From Neostapfia colusana (taxonomy: Eukaryota; Streptophyta; Magnoliopsida; Poales; Poaceae), in contig JASWHV010000002.1 in assembly GCA_030760725.1 (NCBI GenBank), forward strand, positions 63,977,900-64,041,899: a stretch of DNA of 64,000 nucleotides, in the 5' to 3' direction. Every line of letters starts with the position of its first letter. Position 1 is the stretch's first letter. This document shows positions 1-9,553 of the stretch, in pieces. The translations under genes and the position numbers were made by a program. Under the pieces are notes generated by a model. That model worked only from the letters and a program-made list of their open reading frames with translations. It searched no databases and was not told the DNA's origin.

Positions 1-341
1 GGACGTGTTGCATGTTTTGCAAAAATTCAAATTCAAACTGGAATTCAAATTATACTCAAAACAGAAAAGAAATGGAAAAAAGAAAAAGAGAAACGGGAAA
101 AAAACCGGCCAGTGGGCCGAAACCCGCCAGCCGGCCCAGTTTCCCCGCGCCGGCCCGCCCCCGCGCGCCCGCGCTGTCTCTCACAGACGGGTGGGACCCA
201 CCTGTCATCCCTAACCCCGCGACCCCGGACTCTCTCCCGCGCGCGCGATCTTAACCGATCGAAAAACCGCGTTCCTCAGCCGAATTTCGGTCCCAGAAGA
301 AATCCAACTCGATCACAACTGACCCACCGCCCTCCCCCGGC

Positions 342-348
342 TATAAAA
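342..348 (+). promoter_or_regulatory. TATA box of LTR T1
   Basis: TATAAAA lies in a GC-rich stretch about 400 bp into the LTR and is conserved in both T2 LTRs. It is the likely start of the retrotransposon RNA. No ATG occurs between it and the splice donor at 618. Confidence 0.7.
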
Positions 349-1649
349 ACCCCAGCCCCGATCGGTTTTTCCCACGCGATCGCCGATTTTTACTCCGGTG
401 AGCACCGAGACTTCGCCGGTGAATTCTGGCTGATCTAAGCTCGGAAACTCTGATCTAACTCGCTGGTCTTGATCACCGCCTCCGGGGAGCTTTGCAGGTG
501 CAGAAAACTCGGAGACTTACGGTGTAAACATAGCGCCGACGAGCTTCGCCGTGGTTTTGCCTCGGACCTCGCCGCCGATCACTTTCCAGGACCCCCGAGC
601 TCAAGAAAACACCCGAGGTGAGATCCCCGACCTCCCCTCTACCGATCTATGCCATAAGATCACAGTTCTAGGCAGAATTCTCGCGGATCCGAAACTTTCC
701 GGCGAGATCGCCGCTTCCCGCCGCCGTGCGCCGCCGGCAGCGCCGCCCGCGCTCGATCAGAGCGACGTGGCCGCTTGTGCGCCGTTTATTTTAAATCGCA
801 CGGTAGACTTTAAATCCCCGCGTACCGGTTCGATGTTATAATCTCAGCTGTCGGTTTAAAATCGGACGGTCCACGTCAGCCCCGCGTTATAAAGACTGGA
901 ATTCTTACGTGCTACCCCCTGGGGTTCTCTGGAATTGAGAGCTAGCCCCGGAAACTTCAGATCTAGCCCCTGGAACTCCAGAAAATCATGTAAATTCATT
1001 TAAAAATCAGTTTTAGTCCCTGGACTTAATAAAAATTAGGAAAAACACCTCTGATAAGTGTAGCTAGACCCCTGGAAATTATGAAAATAATATTATAGAC
1101 CCTGTAATGGGTGAGTTCATTATTTTAGCCCTGTTTAGTATTTAATTTAGGAAATTGAATATGTAACTAGTGTTTAAAAATTAAAAAGTGGGACAAACAT
1201 ATTGTCAAAATTAAGTTAAAGACTTTGTCAGTGTTTAGAAAATTTTTGAGTGAGATAAAAACATATTTTGGACAGAATTGAATCTGTTTAATTTATTATT
1301 CACATTTAGGGACACATTTTTAAGTAAAGAATAGCTCTAGAAAAATAGGGAAAATAATTATGAAATAGTTTACATCAGAGGCCAAGGTCAAAATATGTTA
1401 TTCAATTATTTAGGACCAAAACCTATACTATTTAGATGATGTGTATTACTAATTTCATAATAAAATACACAATTATACATAGGAATATAAATCTGAAAAT
1501 ATAGCAACTAGTAAATGATAAATGGAGTTTTTAAAAATTCAAAGAGTTCAGTTTAGGGTTGATAGAAATTATGAAGGCACATATGGAGAAGAAAAATACT
1601 TTTCTTACATACTTGGTAGTTTAATATAAGGAATTTATTTAAAACTGAA

Positions 1650-1718
<69 letters not shown>
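1650..1718. repeat. Compound (CA)n(TA)n microsatellite
   Basis: About 11 CA units run straight into about 23 TA units. The same place in the T2 LTRs has only a short ATATATAT, so the tract expanded in this copy alone. Confidence 0.97.
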
Positions 1719-1721
<3 letters not shown>

Positions 1722-1932
1722 TGTAAGTATAAATATGAACACCAAAGTAGAAATCATACACATATAAATAAAAGTGTGTGCAAGCCACAGATCAACACAC
1801 AAAGTAACCACAACACATATAATGGTGAATGAATTTCATAAATATGAAATGTGTGGTTTGTATGAAGTAGAAGTGTGAACTATGTCTTATGATTGTTGTT
1901 TTTCTTTTGCTATGTGTGATGGTATGAAGTAG

Positions 1933-3149
1933 AACCTGTTCAAGAGCAAGTTATTCCTTTCCAAGATCAGGACTACCCATTTCAAGAGCAGCAAGAAGGA
2001 GGCAAGTGTCCTTGACCACTTTGATCCTATGCTAGGATGTGTAGATAGAATTATTTGCATTGTCAAATGAAATATGAAACCCATGCTAGGAAAGTTTCCC
2101 AAGAATTGCATTACCTTGTTTCCTTGTAGCTTGGGTTGGGATTTATTTTGTCATGTCATTTATTTACATGCATATGCTTAGCCATGCTTAGAATGGGATA
2201 TTTGGGATATGAGAGCATCAGTTTATTATACCATACTCTTGAATGAGCTATTGTGAGTTATGTAGAGGTAGGGATCAAGGCAAGTTGGATGTTTTGGTTG
2301 TGTGCTGGGTGCACGAGACTTGGGTTTGTGTTTAGTACTTGCCTGGATCCTAAGGACCGGTTCATGGAGCATGTAACCCGGCTTTACAGTGCCAACCACA
2401 TGCTGAGATGGGGCAGCTTGGCCAATTAATTAGGTGTATCCCCGGCGTAGTATGGGTGTGTTGGATGGTGCGGGGAGTAGGTGTCAGCTGGACTACCATA
2501 TGAACCGCAAGGCTCAAGAGGGGGCCACTGCAGCGGGGTTGGAGCCTCTTGTATGCTGTTAGGGGTGAAACCTCAGTGGGCCCACGCTCGTCGGGAATCC
2601 CTTTGTAAAGGCTTCGTAGTGATCTCCTGGCTACACACCTGGGAAGTGTGAATGTGGATCGTAGCCACTGGCATAATGGAGGTTCTTTTAGTCCACCCGG
2701 CAACGGGGGATGAAATCACTACATGTGGGTACAGTGGTACAAACTCTGCAGAGTTAAAACTGTCTTGACAGCCGTGCTCACGGTTAAGAGCGGCCTGGAC
2801 TTATTCATGATTAGAGGATTGATGGTTTTGGAAGTTAAGCGGGGAGCTTAACATTGGTAATGATGTTATGATTATTGGATTACAATGATGGGATGGGAGA
2901 TTGGGACCATTTCACCTGTGTAGTAATGTAGGTGCTTAATAAGCTAAGGTGATAGGTGTTAATTGCGTAGTGCTTTAACCATGAGTTCAACCTCTCCTTG
3001 TTCTAGCCATGCATGATAAAATTTTCCCACACTTGCTGAGTACCATTGGTACTCAACCTTGCATATTTGTTGGTTTATAATGCTGCTCAGGTCAAGATAA
3101 TGAGGTGGTGTATAATGACCAAGATTTTGGACCCGAGGAAGGTTTTTAG
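1933..3149 (+). other. Candidate spliced ORF inside LTR T1 (exons 1933-2001 and 3091-3149)
   Basis: The first exon (69 nt) follows GAAGTAG and reads, after two bases, 22 open Gln/Glu-rich codons including PFQDQDYPFQEQQ. It ends at GGAG|GCAAGTG, a strong GC-type donor. After a 1089-nt intron ending GCTGCTCAG, the second exon completes a Gly codon and reads 18 codons ending FGPEEGF then TAG. A hairpin (3038-3054) lies upstream of the acceptor. An upstream exon ending at 617 (CGAG|GTGAGAT) is in the matching phase but has ACG at 539-541 where the left LTR of T2 has ATG. Function is unknown. The coding interpretation is an inference from conservation between LTR families. Confidence 0.4.
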
Positions 3150-3396
3150 GTTCATGAAGACCCCCGGGCAACGCCTGTGATGGAGCCCTAAAAGAATAAT
3201 ATTCCGCTGCTAGTTTATTTACTTGTGATGAAGCATTAGTGTCCATTGAGATATTTGCGATGTAAGACTTATTTATATTCGACACCTGGCTTGTAATAAA
3301 TGATGCTTCACTATTTGTCATCACATGTACGAGAAAATGATCCTGGCATACATGTGATATTCACTTGGTTGTTCTTCGGAAAAACCGGGTGTGACA

Positions 3397-4957
3397 GTGT
3401 GAGACATCAATATGAAACTCTTGGACTCGTCATGTCCCTGAGTTCATATGAAACGCTGATCCCTAGCGTGCATTAGGCAAGTAAGTGGAGACCCCATCGC
3501 GTGGTCAGTAACGCGAGAGTGTGTTCGTATGGAAATAGCCCAGGAGGACATACACAGCGCTTGCCATCGGCGTGCCCTGCAGGGCAGTAGGTGGTATCCG
3601 TTGGGTTGATAACATTCCCAACCGTGACGACCCGTTCATGACCTACTCGGGTTCCCCGTCGGGTGGTGTTGAAACACGATCACGTACATTGAGACGTGAC
3701 CTAACTCAAGGACGGCCGTATGACAATGATACGGGCGTTTGTATTTACTTTCAAATATGGTACTGCCTGAAATGGAAACAAAACATTTGAGTGCATCACT
3801 ATTGTGTGGTCTTCTGCAGGTACTAACCACGTATGTATCCGTGTAGAAAACCTGTGCGAGAGACCGTTTAGTGCCACACTTGAGACGTATATACCGGTAT
3901 GATCCGGTTAGGAATTTCTTTTGTGAGGAACGTAGTACCGAGATATCATAGGCATATGCATGAAAATAATGATAACAAGGAATTAAAATCTATAGGTTCA
4001 ACATGTAGGACCCTGGTTGGGTATAAGAATGGGATAGTGGAGCAGGATAGCCAAAGGGATGAAAAACAGAGTGCTCTGTTTTGGGCAGCAAGGTTGCTGA
4101 ACTTCAACAGAGCACAACTCACAGGTCTTTTAGCCGAGGGAGGTGTGGCATATAGTTCTGGGAAGGTACTTGAGTACTCTACAACTTTGTTGTAGACTTC
4201 CAGAGCTGAAACACACCTTAAGATGGCTTAAATCTCAGAGGAATGTAAACTGTCCAGAACCAGGACAGAGTTAAACACTCTCTGGACTGTTCTGTTTTTC
4301 AAACATAACTCCCAGTAGAAAAATCTAAAATTGTTATATAATACATCCTTAGAAAGAGTAGAAGATGTGTGACATCTTTGCAATTCAAAGTTTCTGAAGT
4401 TTCAGCACAGATTTCAGTGGAAATTAGAATGGAAAACAGCAACTTCCAAAGGAGGTGCTGTTAAAATTCTTCCAGAAATTCTGCTGACTTTGAATTAGCA
4501 TATCTTTTTAACCAAAGCTGATCTGGGGGCAAATGAATACTCGTTGGAAAGATACTGAAGTTAACTTTAACTTTGGTATTCAATTTGAGTCATGAAAATG
4601 CCCAGCACCAGATCAAAACTTGTAATAAGTAGAAACTGGTCCTTATGACAGAGGAGGGACAGTTGAACTCATTGGAGAGGGTGTTGTACCATAAGGTTGG
4701 TATACGTGATGACAAAGCGATAGTAATATCTCGTAGTGACCAAACCTAGTTATGGTGAACTTCCAAAGTGGAGGTTCATCAAGTTGGATTAAACTAGCTT
4801 ATGTTTGGTCTGGTAATGGTGTAGCTTGTGCAAAGTTATTACATTATCTACATACGAGATGTATCGCATGTTTTATTTTCATTATGTTGTTACGCCTATT
4901 GTTATTGGACTGCATGCAATCTGTTACGGGACTGATGTTATTGTCGTATGGTTGCAG
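3397..4957 (+). other. Leader of element A between lost 5' LTR and gag
   Basis: I recognise no protein here. Short blocks are shared with the leader of element D: a hairpin CGCGT...ACGCG at 3498-3515, the block CGTTTAGTGCCAC at 3865-3877, and TTGTGAGGAACGTAGTACCG around 3921-3940. The leader ends in GTTGCAG directly before the gag ATG, which looks like a 3' splice site. The 5' LTR and primer site of A are absent, because family-T LTR T1 sits at the left end of this leader. Confidence 0.7.
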
Positions 4958-7900
4958 ATGGTTCGCACTAGGACCACGCACGAGGTTGGTGGCTCTAGCC
5001 AAGGGGGAGGCGATGACTCCAAGCCACCGGCCTACGACAGCACCACGCAGCAGCAGCCACCACCGCCGCCTCCGCTTACTCTAGCGGATGTGATAGCGGC
5101 ACTGGTGGGAGGTCGTGAGGAGCAGACCGACCTGCTCCACACGATCGTGCAGAATACGTCCCAGGCGGGGGGACGTAAAGATAGAGGGCCTCGTGAGCCC
5201 TGTGAAGTGTCGTACTCGGATTTCATGAGTACGCACCCTCCAGTGTTCACAGAAGCCGAAGAACCACTGGAGGCTGACAACTGGCTGCAGACCATTGAGT
5301 CCAAGTTCGGGCTGCTCCAATGCACGGAGTGGCAAAAGACTTTGTTCGCAGCGCAACAACTCCACGGTGCCGCTGGTGCGTGGTGGGCGAACTATGTCAC
5401 CTCACGTCCGGCTGGCCAAGCCGTGGAATGGCAAGAGTTCCGGGAGACGTTCCGTGCCTATCATATTCCTCCCGGAATTATGAAGAGGAAGTTCCAAGAA
5501 TTCTTGGAGCTGAAGCAGGGCGGGAGGAGTGCCCATGACTACTCCCGTGCCTTCAACCATCTGGCGCAATATGCATCAGACTACATCTCCACCGAGGAGA
5601 AAAAGCGGGAGCACTTCTATCGGGGGTTACACCCCGAAATGAAGACCCATCTCGTTCAGTGGAATCGCGGCACATTCAACGACTTGGTCAATGCCACGAT
5701 CATGCAAGAGGATGCTCAGCGGGAGTTGGCAGCTGAGCAGCGGAAGCGCAGCGCTCCACCCAGCGGTGGGAGTGGCGCTCCCCAGAAGTACCGTATGGTG
5801 TACAGGACACCATCCGGGCAGCAGTGGCGACCACCGGCGCGGCCTCAACAGTTCGGGGGACGTTCGTTCCGAGCACCCTCGTTCTGACCGCCGATGCCAC
5901 CACCAAGACAGCAGCAGCAGCAGACGGCACCCCGGGCGTTTCCACCACCACAACGCGCCCCGGGATTCCGTCCACCGATCAGCGGGGGACCGCCCCGTTT
6001 CACCTGCTTCACGTGTGGCCAGACGGGCCACTTCGCGAAGGACTGTCCCCAGGGGCAGCAGAACAGCGGGCAAGCCCAGTTTCAGGGCGGCGCTCGAGGC
6101 CGACCTCCAGTGAAGAAGGTTGGTCAGCGGACTGGAGGCGTCCGCAACCTCGACAATGAGGACGCCCCAGAGGGAGACAACGTGCTGGCGAGTACGTTTA
6201 CTCTCAACCATCAAGCCATCGTCATATTGTTTGATTCTGGTGCAACCCACAGCTTTATAAGTGCATCCTATGAGGCTAAGCATCAAATGCAAGTCTTCCC
6301 AACCGACTGCACTTATATGATTTGCTCACCGGGAGGGAAGATTTCAGCTATTATGATGATTCCAAAGGTACCTTTGTGCTTAGGTGGGAAACTATATCCC
6401 ACCACTTTGATAATCCTTATGGGACAAAAGATTGATGCAATCTTAGGGATGTCATGGCTACAATACCATGGCGCTGTCCTAGAGACTCGGACACGGATGG
6501 TTCACTTAAATTCTCCATTCCACCGTCCGCATTCCATGATGTTAGACACGCCAGTCCGGGAAGTTTTAGCAATTAATAATGCTGAAGCTCTCAAGTTAGA
6601 AGACATCCCCGTAGTCCGGGAGTACCCCGACGTGTTTCCGGATGATCTTCCAGGCATGCCACCTGAGCGGGATGTCGAGTTCAAGATTGAACTTGCACCC
6701 GGGACTACGCCCATATCACGGAGACCATACAAAATGGATCCAAATGAGCTGGCTGAATTGAAAGAACAACTCAATGATCTGTTGAGCAAGGGTTTCATTA
6801 GGCCAAGTTCCTCGCCTTGGTGATGCTCGGCGCTGTTTGTGAAGAAGAAAGATGAAACCTTGAGGCTGTGTGTGGATTACCGGCCGCTCAACAACATCAC
6901 CATCAAGAATAAGTACCCACTGCCTCGTATTGACATTTTGTTTGATCAACTTGTGGGGGCAAGTGTGTTCTCAAAGATGGACCTTCGCTCTGGATATCAC
7001 CAGATCAAGATCCGGGCAGAGGATATCCCGAAGACGGCCTTCTCGACGAGATATGGATTATATGAATATCTTGTCATGTCCTTTGGTCTCACAAACGCTC
7101 CAGCCCATTTCATGTATCTCATGAACTCAGTGTTCATGCCGGAGCTGGACAAGTTCGTGGTAGTGTTCACCGACGATATCTTGGTTTACTCCAAGACAGA
7201 AGCCGAACATGCCGAACACTTGCGGATCGTTCGTCAACGATTGCGAGACCACAAGCTCTACGCTAAGTTCAGTAAATGCGAGTTTTGGATCAGCCAAGTG
7301 CCATTCTTGGGACATATCATCTCAGAAGAAGGCATTGCGGTTGACCCAAGCAAAATAGAGCAAGTGCTGAAATGGAAAGCTCCCACTTCAGTCCATGAAG
7401 TCAGAAGCCTCCTCGGGTTAGCGGGATACTATCGGAGATTCATTCCAAGCTTCTCCAAGCTCGCTAAGCCGATGACAGAATTGCTGAAGAAAGGGACGAA
7501 ATCTGTTTGGAACACGGCGTGTGAAGGAGCATTCCAAACATTGGTGAAGCATCTCACCACAGCCCCGGTCTTAGCTCAACCGGATACAACAAAGCCCTTC
7601 GACGTGTATTGTGACGCGTCCGGTATTGGGCTTGGCTGCGTGTTGATGCAGGAAGGACGTGTGGTCGCATATGGCTCACGCCAACTTCAGAACCATGAGC
7701 AGCACTATCCCACTCATGACCTTGAGCTTGCTGCAGTGGTTTTGGCGCTAAAAATGTGGAGGCACTATCTCCTGGGGAATTTGGTGCATCTCTACACCGA
7801 CCACAAGATCTTAAAATATATTTTCACCCAGAAGGAGCTGAATATGAGGCAAAGGAGGTGGTTAGAATTGATCAAAGATTGTGAAATTGAGATTCATTAC

Positions 7901-9486
7901 CACCCCAGCAAGGCGAATGTGGTTGCCGACGCGCTGAGTCGGAAATCACATGTCCATCACCTCACCATTACCCTGGTGGAGGAGGAAGAGCCAAGTTTAT
8001 ACTTGGTTCCGTATGGATCGCTGTGCAACCTTGCCCTCATCCCTACTATTAGGGAGGACATCATTGCAGCTCAGAAAGATGATAAAGGCATGGCACATCT
8101 CCGGAGGCGGATCGATAATGGAGAGATTAAATGTTTCCGGAAGGATGACGAGGGGACGCTATGGTTCAATAACCGCATAGTCGTACCCCGGGATATGGAG
8201 CTGAGGAAGAAGCTCCTTGATGAAGCTCACTTGTCCAAATACTCCATTCATCCGGGCAGCAACAAGATGTACCAAGATTTGAAAAAGAAATTTTGGTGGA
8301 CGCGGATGAAGTGGGAGGTAGCTAAGTACGTATCCGAGTGCGATACGTGCCGACGAGTGAAAGCTGATCACATGAAGAAATCAGGGCTGCTACAACCCCT
8401 GAAGATCCCGGCATGGAAATGGGAAGATGTGAGCATGGATTTCATTGTGGGATTACCCCTAACTGCCAACAAACATGATTCCATTTGGGTAATCATTGAT
8501 CGGTTAACCAAGACGGCTCACTTCATCCCGGTGAATACACGTTACAATGCCGGCAAATATGCGGAGCTGTACATAGCGAAGATTCTATGCCTATACGGGG
8601 TACCCAAGACCATCGTCTCAGATCGAGGTGCATTATTTGTATCTCGCTTTTGGGAGCAGCTACACACTGCATTGGATACTAAGTTGATCAGGAGCTCCGC
8701 CTATCACCCTCAAACAGATGGGCAAACAGAGAGGGTGAATCAAGTATCAGAAGACATGTTGAGAGCATGTGCCATCCACCACGGTAGGAACTGGGATGAT
8801 CACCTACCGTTGGCGGAATTCTCGTACAACAACGGCTATCAGGCGGGTATCAATATGGCACCCTACGAAGCTCTCTACAGTCGCAAATGCCGCACCCCAT
8901 TTAATTGGTGCGAGTCCGGTGAAAGGGTCACATTCGGGGTTGATGTGGTGAACGACGCTGAAGAGCTCGTTCGGACAATTCAAGCCAATTTGAAGGCCGC
9001 TCAATCCCGGCAGAAGAGCTATGATGATAAGAGGCGTAGGCCGTTGCACTTTGACGTTGGGGAACACGTGTACCTCCGCATGTCTCCGATGAAGGGCGTG
9101 CACCTGTTCGGTGTGAAGGGGAAGCTCGCTCCCTGTTTTATTGGACCCTACGCTATCACCGAGAAGTGTGGACCAGCAGCGTATCGATTGGAGCTACCGG
9201 CATCCCTTGCTGGTGTCCATGATGTTTTCCATGTTTCGCAACTGCGAAATGTTTGAAGTATACGGCTGCTGTTCCTACCAAAGACATCGGCGAGCTGAAA
9301 CCGGATTTAACATATGATGAGTATCCGGTGGAAATTCTTGATGAGATAGCCCGAACCACGCGTAGCAGAACGTTGTGGTTCTACAAAATACTCTGGAGCA
9401 ACCACACCGCCGAAGAAGCGACGTGGGAGAGCGAGGAGTTCCTTCGCTCAAATTACCCGGAGTTCATGGCTTCTCAACCCGGGTAA
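4958..9486 (+). pseudogene. Gag-pol polyprotein of Ty3/gypsy chromovirus, element A (broken)
   Basis: One reading frame encodes capsid, zinc knuckle, protease, reverse transcriptase, RNase H, integrase and chromodomain. I chose the ATG at 4958 because it directly follows a CAG acceptor and gives MVRTR, like the MVREN start of C gag. Visible motifs are the CCHC knuckle CFTCGQTGHFAKDC (6005-6046), protease DSGA (6233-6244), RT FTDD (7166-7177), RNase H YCDAS and TDHK, integrase HHCC with a D,D35E core, a GPY motif, and a chromodomain-like end with EEATWESEEF. Breaks are in-frame TGA at 5885-5887 and 6821-6823, and a one-base loss near 9248 that shifts the frame for the last 77 codons. RT has FTDD where related copies have FIDD. 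The element cannot make an intact polyprotein. Confidence 0.93.
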
Positions 9487-9539
9487 GTCCCTATTACATC
9501 GCTATCTCTTCTTTTGTAATCTCGGGACGAGATTCTTTT

Positions 9540-9553
9540 AAGGGGGGGAGGGA
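9540..9553 (+). other. Polypurine tract of element A
   Basis: A run of A and G (AAGGGGGGGAGGGA) sits directly against the LTR start TGTAAAAG. It is the plus-strand primer site for reverse transcription and fixes the LTR border. Confidence 0.9.

Larger units (their letters stand above)
1..3396 (+). repeat. LTR of gypsy family T (copy T1), missing its first bases
   Basis: This is a long terminal repeat in plus orientation. It matches, reversed, both LTRs of element T2 (31603-35048 and 40858-44301). The window begins roughly 65 bases inside it and it ends in GTGTGACA at 3396. It carries a TATA box at 342-348, a candidate spliced ORF (1933-3149) and a poly(A) signal AATAAA at 3295-3300. What follows (GTGTGAGACATC) is not a primer site, so this is a 3' LTR or a solo LTR inserted into the leader of element A. 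The left end is outside the window, so no target duplication can be checked. It differs from the T2 LTRs at many scattered sites, so it is an older insertion. Confidence 0.93.

Noticed and set aside
551..841. 96-codon ORF near the start of LTR T1 as a gene
   Set aside because: It has no ATG in T1 and runs past the likely donor at 618. Only the first part is kept as a candidate first exon of the LTR ORF.
5627..6292. 221-codon minus-strand ORF opposite gag of A
   Set aside because: Mirror frame of the GC-rich gag region; no domain and no support in element D or T2.
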